This document shows positions 42,169-51,852 of a stretch of 64,000 nucleotides of DNA, piece by piece. Numbering within the stretch: position 1 is the stretch's first letter; the number at the start of each line of letters is the position of its first letter. The translations under genes and the position numbers were made by a program. This DNA is from JBEIHX01 sp040381075 (GTDB taxonomy: Bacteria > Pseudomonadota > Alphaproteobacteria > Caulobacterales > Aquidulcibacteraceae). The notes beneath the pieces were generated by a model, which searched no databases, was not told the DNA's origin, and worked only from the letters and a program-made list of their open reading frames with translations. The stretch spans positions 62,001-126,000 of the forward strand of contig JBEIHX010000003.1 in the NCBI GenBank assembly GCA_040381075.1, given 5' to 3'.

Positions 42169-42543
42169 ACGTCGCGCGATCATGAGGCCATTGGCGGATT
42201 GGCCGGCTTGAGGGCCGGAACGCGGTGCGCAGCCATGCGCAGTCTGGGGCAGCGTCCCGGCTTTCTGACTGCAGCGCCGGTGCGACGGACAGTGAGGACG
42301 AATGTCGCACGCAGGGTAATCAGGGCCAGCGCCCTTGTGCAGGTGTTCAGACATAGATGCTCGGTCTGCGGAGGCGTTGGCCAGGGCGTTCGCCGCTTCC
42401 AGCGTCGCCTCGGCGCGGCAGAACCCGGCTATGATTTCGGTTGCGGCCCCGGTCGAGACGAACGACCTTATCGACTTGCTGTGTTCGGCGAGATGGATCT
42501 CGCGGGCGACCGCGGGCGCCGACGCCGTGGTGGGTCCGCTGCG
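42169..42543. other. Intergenic region between convergent GT-like genes
   Basis: This 375-bp stretch has no recognised gene. A weak hairpin (CCGGC and GCCGG with a 6-nt loop, 42203-42218) follows the upstream stop codon by 35 bp. A plus-strand frame from 42335 to 42547 has coding-like third positions and ends AMISVAAPVETNDLIDLL plus 20 more residues, but it lacks a good start or known family. It could be the tail of a decayed gene. Confidence 0.35.
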
Positions 42544-44730
42544 CTAGCGGGCGCGCAGCCTTCGCCACACAGCGTGCAGTTTCGCCAACACGCAGCGCGG
42601 CCCCAGACGCACCGCGAGTTTCAGTTCGCGGGCTCTGGTCCGGGCCCCCCAGCGGAGTCTCTGCGCGACCACCCGCGCCTTGAGCAGGGCGGCGCGTGCG
42701 CCGACCCGCGCGCCGCCAATCCCCAGGCCACGCGCCGCCGCGGCCATTTCCGCGAACGCCTGGTTCGCGCGCCGCGCCGCGCTGTCCCAGGCGGCGAGAT
42801 AGTCGCTGCGCTGGCGCGCGGCGAGAGCCAGACGATCCTGAATCTCCCGGCTCACGCCAGTCCAGTCAACAGGCTCGCCGCCCAGCGCGTGGGCCTGGTG
42901 ACGCAGGCTGGCGACAGCCTCCTCCATCCTGTCTGGCGGGCATGGCATCGTCAGATCCAGCCGGGCCGGGGGTCCTGCATGGCGCCATTGTCCTGCGGAC
43001 ATGGCCGCGATGCGGGCATGTTCGACCGCATAATCGTGCTCCAGACGTGTCTTCTCCCTGACAATCGTCTCCTCGGTCGCGCGCCAGCCCAAGGCCTGGC
43101 CCTCAAGGGTATTGAGAAGGATCAGGACATTCGCCCGTCCGACGAGATCCTCATACGCAGCATTGATCTGTGTGAGGTGAGCATTGAGGGCTGCAATACG
43201 CTCCTGATAGAGAGTGCTCATTCGCTTCCAGGCGCCCGGCGCGGGGGCGGTCTTGAGGGCCGTCTGCTGGACGTTCTCTGCCTCGCGGAACGCTGCATCC
43301 TCATCGGCCCCGCGTCTGCACGATGCTGCGAAGCGGGCGTCGGGCAGGGCGGAGACGGCCTGCCTGCCGTCTGCCTGGCGGCTGTGCGCCTCCCTGTGGC
43401 GGCTGCTCTGATAGACCGCGTTCAGGCGGGCGATCTCGGCGTGCAACACGCCCATATGGCGGGCGATTTCTGCGTTGAGACGTTTTACCTCATCGCCATA
43501 AACGCCCGCGTAATAGCGGTTCTGTTCATCCAGGAATATCTCGTGGCTGCCGGGTGCGGGCGTGGGCCTCTGGCCGCGCAGCTGGAGATCTCTCTGATCG
43601 GGCTGTGGGATGGGGTCTGCATGTATGGGGGGCTTTCGGCGCCGTGCGATCTCCTCACGGATGATCTGACCGGTGCGTGCGCCGAACGCTCGATAGCTGA
43701 ATTCTCCAGAGCCAACGAGGTGGTCGTAGGCCCTCTGCGCCATCGCCTCAAGCGCAGGAATGTCGCTGAGGCGATCCAGAACGTGGTCCGCGTTGGAGAA
43801 ATCCTTGTCCAGCGGAATATAATGGACATCGGGCAGAATGGCGTCGGAATAGCGGCCGCGGAACAGCACCATGGGCGTGCGCATCACGGCGCACTCAAAG
43901 ACGCGCGGCGAGATCTGGCCCATGTCGATTTTCTCCTCGTGCGCGCGCACGATCGGCTCAAAGTCCTCATAGGAGACTGCGCCGCCCCGGGCTTTCGCCA
44001 TGTCCTGATAGGTGCGGGCGATGGAGCCGTCGAAGTCGAATACATTTGAGCCGGATTCAGAGCCCAACATGGCGCGACAGGCGCCGACGAAATCGAACCA
44101 TGCGGAGCCATAGATCCGGCTCTGCTCATCTACAGCGATATCGCAACGGACTCCGCGCGCTGTGCAGATCTCCTTCATCCGAACGCCGATGATGTATTTT
44201 TCGTAACCCAGACGTCCATACCGACCGCCGATGTCGCGACCGCGATATCCAAGAACGATGGGCCGCTCGCGCAGCGGCGCGCCGGCCCCATGCGCTGACA
44301 CGAGGTCATCGCTCACATAGCCCGTGAGGACACGCTCAAACCGCACCCCGGGAAACTCGGCGGCAGGATACACGTAGTCGCGCGGTTCTTCCGGCGTGCA
44401 GGTGAGCACCACGTCAAACTGCAGATCCCTGATCGCTGCCTTCAGCGCGTCTGTCTCGTCATACTCGTCCTGAACAGCGAGCACCTTAAGTCCGCGAAAC
44501 CGGCGCAGATGCGCCAGATAATGCGACGATACGTAGCCCGGGAAGCACAGACGCGCACAATAACTGTGAAACACGGCGTCGTACTGCGCCATGTCGAAAT
44601 CCATGATCGCGCCATGGGTCACATGCACGAAGTCGACATCTGCCTGAAGGTGCTTCTGCAGGGCGGTGAGATAATCCAGCGTGTTCTGCACAAACGTGCT
44701 TTGCAGCGAGTAGGCGACAAGGATCCGCAT
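42544..44730 (-). CDS. Glycosyltransferase-like protein with long helical C-terminus
   Basis: The 728-residue protein shares its first 370 residues with the product of 40579-42168: LKVLAVQDEYDETDALKAA, RIYGSAWFDFVGACRAMLGS, and GQISPRVFECAVMRTPMVLF, typical of GT-B donor halves. After a variable linker it has helical repeats (AEIARHMGVLHAEIARLNA, YQERIAALNAHLTQINAAYE) and a long Arg/Ala-rich end of about 150 residues. ATG 44730 is chosen because the first strand (MRILVAYSL) starts there. It is divergent from wbpI by 84 bp. No named family is recognised; the paired architecture is discussed in the findings. Confidence 0.7.
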   Translation of the reverse strand: MRILVAYSLQSTFVQNTLDYLTALQKHLQADVDFVHVTHGAIMDFDMAQYDAVFHSYCARLCFPGYVSSHYLAHLRRFRGLKVLAVQDEYDETDALKAAIRDLQFDVVLTCTPEEPRDYVYPAAEFPGVRFERVLTGYVSDDLVSAHGAGAPLRERPIVLGYRGRDIGGRYGRLGYEKYIIGVRMKEICTARGVRCDIAVDEQSRIYGSAWFDFVGACRAMLGSESGSNVFDFDGSIARTYQDMAKARGGAVSYEDFEPIVRAHEEKIDMGQISPRVFECAVMRTPMVLFRGRYSDAILPDVHYIPLDKDFSNADHVLDRLSDIPALEAMAQRAYDHLVGSGEFSYRAFGARTGQIIREEIARRRKPPIHADPIPQPDQRDLQLRGQRPTPAPGSHEIFLDEQNRYYAGVYGDEVKRLNAEIARHMGVLHAEIARLNAVYQSSRHREAHSRQADGRQAVSALPDARFAASCRRGADEDAAFREAENVQQTALKTAPAPGAWKRMSTLYQERIAALNAHLTQINAAYEDLVGRANVLILLNTLEGQALGWRATEETIVREKTRLEHDYAVEHARIAAMSAGQWRHAGPPARLDLTMPCPPDRMEEAVASLRHQAHALGGEPVDWTGVSREIQDRLALAARQRSDYLAAWDSAARRANQAFAEMAAAARGLGIGGARVGARAALLKARVVAQRLRWGARTRARELKLAVRLGPRCVLAKLHAVWRRLRAR

Positions 44731-44814
44731 CAGGCCATCCCGGTACGTGCGAACATGTGCAGGCCCTCGGATGTGTATTCCCATACGAGGCGATAGTGGC
44801 TATGTGAACCGGTC

Positions 44815-45855
44815 ATGAGTCTATCAATCGTCACAATCGTCGGGGCGAGACCCCAGTTCATCAAGGCTGCGCCGGTCGCGCGCGCACTCGCACAGGCGGG
44901 TCTGCGCGAGACCATGGTTCATACCGGCCAGCATTTTGACGCCACAATGTCCGACGTATTCTTCACCGAGTTCGACCTCGCGTCGCCGAAGCATCATCTC
45001 GACGTCCACTCGCTGCCGCACGGCGCGATGACCGGGCGGATGCTGGAGCAGATAGAGCAGATCCTCCTGGCGGAGCGGCCGGACTGGGTTTTGGTCTATG
45101 GCGACACCAACTCGACGCTTGCCGGCGCGCTTGCCGCGGCCAAGCTGCACATCCCGGTCGCCCATGTCGAGGCTGGACTGCGGTCGTTCAACAGGCGCAT
45201 GCCGGAGGAGGTCAATCGCGTAATGGCGGACCATCTGAGCACGCTGCTGTTCTGCCCGACCCAGACCGCGGCCCACAACCTGCGTGCGGAGGGGGTGGAG
45301 CGCGGGGTCCAGGTTGTCGGGGATGTCATGTACGACGCGGCGCTGGAAGCGGCTGCGCGCGCCCAGAGCCAGTCTTCCATCCTTCAGTCGCTGGATCTGG
45401 CGCCCAAGACGTACGCGGTGGCCACGATCCATCGGGCGGAAAACACGGACGACCCGACCCGGCTGAACGCGCTCATGGACTGGCTGTCGCACCAGGGCCG
45501 CGCGGCGCCGGTCATTTTTCCGGTTCATCCGCGCACCCGCAAGATCCTTGAGTTGCGGGCTGCTCCTCCTGACGGCGTGCGTTTGGTCGACCCGCTCGGC
45601 TACATCGATATGACCCAGCTGGTGCGAAACGCCGAGGCGGTTTTCACCGACTCCGGCGGTCTGCAGAAAGAGGCCTACTTCCACCGGGTGCCGTGCGTCA
45701 CGATGCGTGACGAGACGGAGTGGGTGGAGACCATTGCATGCGGATGGAACCGCTTGTGGACGGTTGACTCCTATGCCCCGCGCCGCGACATCAGCGACTA
45801 CGGAGACGGCGACACCGCACGGCGGATTGCAGAAATCCTGCGGGCGTCTGCCTGA
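44815..45855 (+). CDS. wbpI: Non-hydrolysing UDP-sugar 2-epimerase, WbpI/WecB-like
   Basis: The 346-residue protein has the WecB/WbpI blocks VTIVGARPQFIKAAPVAR, TGQHFD, YGDTNSTLAGALAAAK, HVEAGLRSFNRRMPEEVNR and FTDSGGLQKEAYF. FNRRMPEEVNRVMADHLS is the version I associate with WbpI-type epimerases acting on the diacetamido uronic acid, rather than WecB. It would turn UDP-GlcNAc(3NAc)A into UDP-ManNAc(3NAc)A, completing the WbpA-B-E-D pathway. It stands alone on its strand. Confidence 0.87.
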   Translation: MSLSIVTIVGARPQFIKAAPVARALAQAGLRETMVHTGQHFDATMSDVFFTEFDLASPKHHLDVHSLPHGAMTGRMLEQIEQILLAERPDWVLVYGDTNSTLAGALAAAKLHIPVAHVEAGLRSFNRRMPEEVNRVMADHLSTLLFCPTQTAAHNLRAEGVERGVQVVGDVMYDAALEAAARAQSQSSILQSLDLAPKTYAVATIHRAENTDDPTRLNALMDWLSHQGRAAPVIFPVHPRTRKILELRAAPPDGVRLVDPLGYIDMTQLVRNAEAVFTDSGGLQKEAYFHRVPCVTMRDETEWVETIACGWNRLWTVDSYAPRRDISDYGDGDTARRIAEILRASA

Positions 45856-45991
45856 AGCAGGGCTGGGCTGCCTGACGGGGCTTCGCTGCGGACGGTTCGC
45901 CGGGGTCTTCCCGGGCAGCCGGGCATGGCTGGCGCCGGTCATGCCCGCGTTCCGCGCACGCGCCTGCGCGCACAGTGGGAACAGGCCGCGA

Positions 45992-47065
45992 TCAGGACTG
46001 GGGCCCGGCATAGGCGCGCACAGCCGGCACGAACAGCGCGTGGGCTTTCATGCAGGCCAGAATGGTGGCGCGATTCGCCCTGGTCCAGGCGATGGTGCGC
46101 TCAAGGCCAACCTCGTGGGACACCGTTGCGACGAAACCGAGCTTTTCGCGCGCCTTTGCGGGGTCGCCGAAGCGCTGGCCAGAGCGGTCCCAATCGCGCG
46201 CCGGGGTCATCGCGATCGGCGTGGTGTTGTCGGTGAGGCGGTTCACCCGCTCTGCCAGTTCCCGGATTGTGGTCTCGACGCCTGAGGCGAGATTATAGGT
46301 TTCCCCTGCCTCGCCATGCACTGCACAGGCGATCAGGCCCCGCGCCATATCTTCCACGAAGATGAAGTCACGACTGGCGACGCCGCCATTTTCCACGGGC
46401 AGCGCCTCGCCATGGAGGGCTTTCCAGATGAAGGTCGGCGTCACATTCCGCCAGACGGTGTGAGGCGTGCCGCGCCATTGCCCGGCCCCGAGGATCTCAC
46501 CGGGACCATAGACATTCTGGAACCGGGCCTTCACGAAAGGCATGGCGTGCCGCGTGAAGTAGTAGTTGCCGTACATTTCTCCGATGAGTTTGGAAATCGA
46601 ATACGGGCTGTCGTGAAAGAGCGAGACGGGTGCGTCTTCGCTTGTAGCGGTTGCCCCATCGAAGGTCTTCTCCGCCACCGCGCAGCCTGCGGCGGCATAG
46701 ACTACCTTCCTCAGTGATTTCATGTCCTTAAGCCGTTCAAACAGCTTGAGGCTCGTCAGCGTATTGTTGTCGTGATCGCGCAGCGGATCGGCGATGGAGG
46801 ACTGGTTTCCGTGGAAGCAGGCGAGATGCCAGACATAGTCAAGATCATCGGGCAGCTCGCGCAACACCCGATCTTCCACGATGGAGCGCGGAACCAGGGT
46901 TATCCTGGGATCGTCAGGGACGTTGGACATGTCTGCTGACAGGAAATTGTCCACGATGAGGATCGACCCGACGTCTCCGGCGAGCAACTGGCGCACCAGA
47001 TTCGAGCCGACAAACCCTGCGCCTCCGACGACCAGCGTCCTGCTTCCCTGCAACCCTGCGCTCAT
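45992..47065 (-). CDS. NAD-dependent epimerase/dehydratase (SDR)
   Basis: The 357-residue extended SDR has LVVGGAGFVGSNLVRQLL, HLACFHGNQSS, AAAGCAV (in place of the usual SSS) and catalytic YSISK, with RFQNVYGPGE later. It acts on a nucleotide sugar of unknown identity. It is 176 bp downstream of rmlC on the same strand and converges with wbpI. Confidence 0.83.
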   Translation of the reverse strand: MSAGLQGSRTLVVGGAGFVGSNLVRQLLAGDVGSILIVDNFLSADMSNVPDDPRITLVPRSIVEDRVLRELPDDLDYVWHLACFHGNQSSIADPLRDHDNNTLTSLKLFERLKDMKSLRKVVYAAAGCAVAEKTFDGATATSEDAPVSLFHDSPYSISKLIGEMYGNYYFTRHAMPFVKARFQNVYGPGEILGAGQWRGTPHTVWRNVTPTFIWKALHGEALPVENGGVASRDFIFVEDMARGLIACAVHGEAGETYNLASGVETTIRELAERVNRLTDNTTPIAMTPARDWDRSGQRFGDPAKAREKLGFVATVSHEVGLERTIAWTRANRATILACMKAHALFVPAVRAYAGPQS

Positions 47066-47186
47066 TCGCCCCTCGATGCGTTGTCGTTCTCAGCGTTTTG
47101 GCTCAGCGCCTTTTGGCGCCGGTTCCGCGCCGCCGCAATGCCGGCGGGCGCCCTGGCCGGCCGTCCAGGTGCGTCGCACTGCGCTT

Positions 47187-47214
47187 CCTGGCCCTGGCCC
47201 TGGCCCTGGCCCTG
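47187..47214. repeat. 6-bp tandem repeat CCTGGC (about 4.5 copies)
   Basis: CCTGGC is repeated from 47187 to 47214 in the 176-bp gap between rmlC and the SDR gene. Confidence 0.8.
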
Positions 47215-47241
47215 CGGCCGGGTGTCGTGGCGTGGCCGGCG

Positions 47242-47799
47242 TCAGTATCGGAACAGAACCGGAAGATCAGCCAGCCGGGGCGCCGCCGCGTCCCTGGCCG
47301 ACAGGCGTGCGGCCTGCGCCGCAACAGGCCAGTCAATGGCAAGATCGGGATCGTTCCAGAAGATGCCCGCGTCGTGATCTCGGGAATAATAGGTCGAGAC
47401 CTTGTAGGTGACTTCCGTATCGGGGGCCGTGGTGCAGAAGCCGTGCGCCGTCCCGATCGGGGCCAACGCCATCACGCCATTCCCGGCCGAGAGTTCAATG
47501 CGGACATGGCGCCCGAAGGTCGGGCTGCCGTGTCGAATGTCGACGATCACGTCGACGCAGGCGCCGCGGATGCAGCGCACCAGCTTGGCCTGGGCGAAAG
47601 GCTCGGTCTGGAAGTGCAGCCCCCGCACCGAACCTGCATGGGCGGTGTAGGAGTGATTGTCCTGAACGAAATCCTGGTCCACGCCGGCCTGCGCCAGGGT
47701 TCTGCGCGCATAGGTCTCGGCGAACCAGCCACGGTCGTCATGGAGACGTTTGGGGGTCAGGATCAGAACGCCCTCGATCGCCGTACGCTGGATCTCCAT
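47242..47799 (-). CDS. rmlC: dTDP-4-dehydrorhamnose 3,5-epimerase
   Basis: The 185-residue cupin protein has DDRGWFAETY, QDNHSYTAHAGSVRGLHFQ (catalytic His), VRCIRGACVDVIVDIRHGSPTFG-type core (conserved D-x-R) and PIGTAHGF. It makes dTDP-4-dehydro-L-rhamnose. ATG 47799 follows the rmlB stop after 4 bp; the open frame to 47859 lies in rmlB and is not used. Confidence 0.95.
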   Translation of the reverse strand: MEIQRTAIEGVLILTPKRLHDDRGWFAETYARRTLAQAGVDQDFVQDNHSYTAHAGSVRGLHFQTEPFAQAKLVRCIRGACVDVIVDIRHGSPTFGRHVRIELSAGNGVMALAPIGTAHGFCTTAPDTEVTYKVSTYYSRDHDAGIFWNDPDLAIDWPVAAQAARLSARDAAAPRLADLPVLFRY

Positions 47800-47803
47800 C
47801 GCC

Positions 47804-48841
47804 TCACTCCGCCCGCGCGCCCAGCCGCTCGCCGGCGTAGACCCCGTCCCGGATCGCACTCCACCATGCGCGGTTGTCCAGATACCACTGGATGGTCAGG
47901 CGAAGCCCCTCTTCAAACCCAACCGACGGCCTCCAGCCGAGTTCGCGCGTGATCTTGCTGTGGTCGATGGCGTAGCGGAAGTCATGGCCGGGTCTGTCTG
48001 ACACGAATGTGATGAGGCGCCTGCGCGAACCGGCCGGATCGGGCTGCATCTCATCCAGCGTGTCACATATTGCCTGCACCACCTGAAGGTTGGTGCGCTC
48101 TGCATCGCCCCCGACATTGTATTTTTCGCCGATGCGCCCGCGTGTGACCACCTGATAGAGTGCGTCCGCATGATCCTCCACAAACAGCCAGTCGCGTACG
48201 TTTGAACCATCGCCGTAGACCGGCAGGGATTTCGCCTCCAGGGCATTGAGGATCGTGAGCGGTATCAGCTTTTCGGGAAAGTGATACGGGCCGTAATTGT
48301 TCGAGCAGTTTGTCATCACGACCGGCAGGCCGTAGGTTTCGCTCCAGGCGCGCACAAGGTGATCGGACGCCGCCTTGCTCGCAGAGTAGGGCGAGCGCGG
48401 ATCGTAGGGCGTCTGCTCGGTAAATTGACCTGTCTGCCCAAGTGATCCGTACACCTCATCAGTTGAAATGTGATGAAACCTGAACCGGCGCCGCCGGGTT
48501 TCGTCCAGTCCGCGCCAGTAGCGGGCCGCCGCCTCGAGCATGACGTAGGAGCCGACGATATTGGTCTGGATGAAAACGGCCGGTCCATCAATGGACCGGT
48601 CAACATGGCTTTCCGCCGCCAGATGCATGACCAGGTCGGGCTGATGGGTCTGCAGGGCGGCCTCTGCTGCGGCTGGATCTGCAATATCGGCCTTGACCAG
48701 CGCGTCCACCGGAGAGCCGGCTTCAGCCACGCCTGCATAGGTGAGCTTGTCATAGCCTACAACGACGGCCCCCGCCGCCTTGAGCCGTCGCACGACGGCG
48801 GACCCGATGAAGCCGGCGGACCCGGTCACCAGCACGCGCAT
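47804..48841 (-). CDS. rmlB: dTDP-glucose 4,6-dehydratase
   Basis: The 345-residue SDR has VTGSAGFIGSAVVRRL, HLAAESHVDRSIDGP, HISTDEVYGSLG (catalytic Thr-Asp-Glu) and YSASKAASDHLVRAW, the diagnostic RmlB motifs. It converts dTDP-glucose to the 4-keto-6-deoxy sugar. It is followed after 4 bp by rmlC. Confidence 0.96.
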   Translation of the reverse strand: MRVLVTGSAGFIGSAVVRRLKAAGAVVVGYDKLTYAGVAEAGSPVDALVKADIADPAAAEAALQTHQPDLVMHLAAESHVDRSIDGPAVFIQTNIVGSYVMLEAAARYWRGLDETRRRRFRFHHISTDEVYGSLGQTGQFTEQTPYDPRSPYSASKAASDHLVRAWSETYGLPVVMTNCSNNYGPYHFPEKLIPLTILNALEAKSLPVYGDGSNVRDWLFVEDHADALYQVVTRGRIGEKYNVGGDAERTNLQVVQAICDTLDEMQPDPAGSRRRLITFVSDRPGHDFRYAIDHSKITRELGWRPSVGFEEGLRLTIQWYLDNRAWWSAIRDGVYAGERLGARAE

Positions 48842-49071
48842 GGGTCATGTCCCCTGTTCGTCATGGCCAATCTGTGGTCGCTGCGATGGGGTTGGGCCCC
48901 GCCTTCAACGCACCGAGGCTGCAGAATTCCACAAGAGCGCCCCGGTAGCCAGTCGCCAGGTGCTGCCCGTACAGCATCGCCGGATTGTCGGCGCTTCGCC
49001 CTGGACAGGTCCCAAGGCCGGCGCCAAGAGGGGCGCCAAAAGGGGTATGCGCGGGACAATCGAGGCGAAAC

Positions 49072-49959
49072 GTGGCGACAATCCTGGTTCTTGGCCAAAC
49101 CGGACAGCTCGCGACCAGCATTCGCGTCCATGCCGGGGGGCGGGCGGCTGGCGTGCAGCCGCACACGCTGGTCTGCGCCGGGCGCGCTGCGTGCGACATG
49201 CAGGATAGCGCGGCGCTGCGCGCCTTTCTGGGCGATGTCCGGCCGGACGTCATCATCAATGCGGCGGCCTATTCAGACGTCGACGGCGCCGAGACGCACA
49301 TGTGGCGGGCGCTCGGGTTGAATGCGGTCGCGGTGCGCGAAGTGGCGCGCTTCAGTGAGGCGAGGGCGATCCCGCTCATCCACATTTCGACCGACTACGT
49401 CTATGACGGCGAGAAGGGCGCCCCTTATGTCGAGGCTGACCCGATGCGCCCTATTTCCGCCTACGGCTACTCCAAGGCGCTGGGTGATGCGGCCGTGATT
49501 GAGCATGGCGGAACGGTGCTGCGCACCGCCTGGCTGTTCAGCGCACACGCACGCAATTTTGTCCGGACCATGATCGCAGCCGCCGCACGCCAGGATGTCG
49601 TGCGCGTCGTCGCCGACCAGGTCGGCAACCCGACATGCGCCGACGATCTCGCCGCAGCGTGCCTCTCGCTGGCGGAGCGACTGCTTGCGGGCGAACGCCA
49701 TGCCGGCCTGTATCTGGCCGCGGGGGCGCCGTGGGCGAGCTGGGCAGATCTTGCCGAAGCGGTGTTTGACGCCATGGCGCGCCGGGGGTTGAAACGCCCC
49801 GGACTGGAGCGCATCGACAGGGCGCAGTACCCGACGCCGGCCAGGCGCCCGCGCGATACCCGCCTCGACACCACCCGGTTCAGCGAGGCGTTGTCTGCCC
49901 CGCCCTTTGATTGGCGCGACGGTGTAGAGCGCGTCGTTGCGGCTGCGGCGGCTGACTGA
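49072..49959 (+). CDS. rmlD: dTDP-4-dehydrorhamnose reductase
   Basis: The 295-residue protein has ILVLGQTGQLATSI, INAAAYSDVDGAE, HISTDYVYDGEKGAPY, YGYSKALGDAAV (catalytic YxxxK) and RTAWLFS, as in RmlD. It finishes dTDP-L-rhamnose. GTG 49072 is preceded by GAGG and begins the NADPH-binding strand. It is on the opposite strand from rmlB/C and from rmlA, so the four rml genes are rearranged compared with the usual rmlBADC/rmlBDAC operon. Confidence 0.94.
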   Translation: MATILVLGQTGQLATSIRVHAGGRAAGVQPHTLVCAGRAACDMQDSAALRAFLGDVRPDVIINAAAYSDVDGAETHMWRALGLNAVAVREVARFSEARAIPLIHISTDYVYDGEKGAPYVEADPMRPISAYGYSKALGDAAVIEHGGTVLRTAWLFSAHARNFVRTMIAAAARQDVVRVVADQVGNPTCADDLAAACLSLAERLLAGERHAGLYLAAGAPWASWADLAEAVFDAMARRGLKRPGLERIDRAQYPTPARRPRDTRLDTTRFSEALSAPPFDWRDGVERVVAAAAAD

Positions 49960-50111
49960 TGCACACCCCCGCATCGCCCTGGCCTTGCACGACGGTGACC
50001 TCGCATCGCCGCCACCTGGCATCGCCACGGCTTGGCATGACTGTCGTCTTGTATCAGCGTGGCTTCCTGTCAGCATGACTGTGCGTGGCCTGGGCGGCTG
50101 TGACGCCGACG

Positions 50112-50153
50112 CGCCAACGTCCTAGCGCCAACGTCCTCACGCCAACGTCTTCA
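50112..50153. repeat. 14-bp tandem repeat, three units
   Basis: The unit CGCCAACGTCCTCA (with small changes) starts at 50112, 50126 and 50140, in the 220-bp gap between convergent rmlD and rmlA. This gap is otherwise without recognised features. Confidence 0.9.
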
Positions 50154-50179
50154 CGCCACTGCGCACGCCCGTGAGATGC

Positions 50180-51055
50180 TCAAGCGCCCTGCGCCACCCG
50201 CAGCAGATATCGTCCATAGTCGCTCTTGCCCAATGCGCTGGCGAGCTGTTCCAGCTGGGACCGGCTGATGAACCCCATGCGCGACGCAATTTCCTCGATG
50301 CAGGCGATGCGCTGTCCTGTGCGCTTTTCAATCGTCTGCACGAACTGGGCGGCGTCCACCAGACTGTCGGGCGTGCCTGCGTCCAGCCACGCGAAGCCAC
50401 GGCCCATGCGTTGCACCGCCAGCCGGCCCTGGCTCAGGTAGGCCTGGTTGACGTCGGTGATTTCCAACTCACCGCGGGCGGATGGCTTGATCGATGCGGC
50501 GATGTCGATAACGTCGTTGCTGTAGAAATACAGCCCGGTCACGGCAAAGTTCGATGTGGGCGCCGTCGGTTTTTCCACGATCGCGACCGGATTGCCGGCG
50601 CCGTCGAAATCGACGACGCCATATCGTTCGGGGTCGTTGACGTGATAGGCGAAGATGGTCGCCCCGTCCGTGCGGTTATTGGCCTGCGCCAGCTGCTCTT
50701 CAAGCCCGCCGCCGTAGAACAGGTTGTCGCCCAGCACCAGGCACGCCGGGTCGGAACCGATGAAATCGCGACCGATGAGGAAGGCTTGCGCGAGCCCATC
50801 CGGACTTGGCTGCACGGCGAATTGGATGTTCATCCCGAGCTGTGACCCGTCCTTGAACAGATGCTGGAAGGCGGCCTGGTCCCGCGGGGTGGAGATGATC
50901 AGCACGTCACGAATGCCGGCGAGCATCAGCACGGACAGGGGGTAGTAGATAAGCGGTTTGTCGTAGATGGGCAGGAGTTGCTTGATCACGCCCAGGGTGA
51001 TCGGGTGCAGGCGTGTGCCAGAACCTCCGGCCAGGATTATCCCCTTGCGCTGCAT
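50180..51055 (-). CDS. rmlA: Glucose-1-phosphate thymidylyltransferase
   Basis: The 291-residue protein has GIILAGGSGTRLHPITLGVI, KQLLPIYDKPLIYYPLSVLM, LVLGDNLFYGG and VEKPTAP, the nucleotidyltransferase signature of RmlA. It makes dTDP-glucose. Length and C-terminus (YGRYLLRV) match the family. ATG 51055 is used; the frame open to 51493 overlaps the divergent HAD gene and is not family-like. Confidence 0.97.
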   Translation of the reverse strand: MQRKGIILAGGSGTRLHPITLGVIKQLLPIYDKPLIYYPLSVLMLAGIRDVLIISTPRDQAAFQHLFKDGSQLGMNIQFAVQPSPDGLAQAFLIGRDFIGSDPACLVLGDNLFYGGGLEEQLAQANNRTDGATIFAYHVNDPERYGVVDFDGAGNPVAIVEKPTAPTSNFAVTGLYFYSNDVIDIAASIKPSARGELEITDVNQAYLSQGRLAVQRMGRGFAWLDAGTPDSLVDAAQFVQTIEKRTGQRIACIEEIASRMGFISRSQLEQLASALGKSDYGRYLLRVAQGA

Positions 51056-51249
51056 ATGCTGACCCTCGTGCGCGCGACGCGCGCGCCCCGCGGGTGTAGT
51101 GAAGCCTTTGGCGTCCATCAAGCAGGGAGGTGGGGGCTGCCTCCTCCCCCCGCGCCGGGGCCGGTTGCGGGAGCGTTGACGCTGCCGGCGTCGTGCGCCC
51201 GCCTCTCGGCGTGCTGACAAGTCCTGCGCACGGGCGTATAGGACACGCC

Positions 51250-51852
51250 ATGGTGCTGCGGGTTGCGGCCTTTGATTTCGATGGGACGCTCGCGCCGGGC
51301 GATGCCGTTTGGGGCTTTCTGAGCCATCGGCGCGGCCTGTGGGCGAGCTGCGCCCTGGCGGTTGCAGCCGCTCCGTCGATTGCCGCAGGCTGGCTGCTGC
51401 GCCAGCGCACGGGTGCGAAAGAGGCGCTCCTGTGCGCCGCCTTCGCCGGCGTGCGCGAGGCGGCGCTCGCCGCACAGGCCGAAGAGTTTGCACGCAGCCG
51501 GCTGCTGCGCCGCCTTCATCCTGCCGGACTCGCCACTGTGAACGCGCACCGCAAGGCCGGCCATCGCGTCGTGATCGTGTCAGCGTCGCCGGAGGTCTTG
51601 CTGCGCCCGGTCGCGGGCGCCCTGCAGGTCGATCTTGTCGCCACGCGCCTGCATGCCGCTGACGGGGTCCTGACCGGAAAGCTGGACGGCGACAATTGCT
51701 GGGGCCCTGAAAAACTCCGGCGGCTCGAGGATCATGTCGCTGCTCCCTTCGAGCTGATCGCGGCCTATGGCGACAGCCGGGGTGACCGCGAGCTGCTCGA
51801 CGCGGCCCGGACTGCGTTCTTCCGGCGTTTCCCGGATGAACTCAGTTTCTGA
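51250..51852 (+). CDS. HAD-IB family hydrolase (SerB/CicA-like phosphatase)
   Basis: The 200-residue protein has the HAD motif I FDFDGTLAPGD (nucleophile Asp), motif II VSASPE and motif IV YGDSRGDRELL, with the helical cap between I and II. It probably dephosphorylates a small phosphate ester; in other bacteria HAD-IB proteins include phosphoserine phosphatase. It overlaps the convergent SRPBCC gene by 11 bp. Confidence 0.85.
   Translation: MVLRVAAFDFDGTLAPGDAVWGFLSHRRGLWASCALAVAAAPSIAAGWLLRQRTGAKEALLCAAFAGVREAALAAQAEEFARSRLLRRLHPAGLATVNAHRKAGHRVVIVSASPEVLLRPVAGALQVDLVATRLHAADGVLTGKLDGDNCWGPEKLRRLEDHVAAPFELIAAYGDSRGDRELLDAARTAFFRRFPDELSF

Noticed and set aside
42199..44049. Plus-strand open frame of 616 codons
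   Set aside because: It is mostly antisense to the GT-like gene at 42544-44730, with low-quality composition and no recognisable start.
51056..51493. N-terminal extension of rmlA to 51493
   Set aside because: It overlaps the divergent HAD gene, and RmlA proteins start at the GIILAGG strand.
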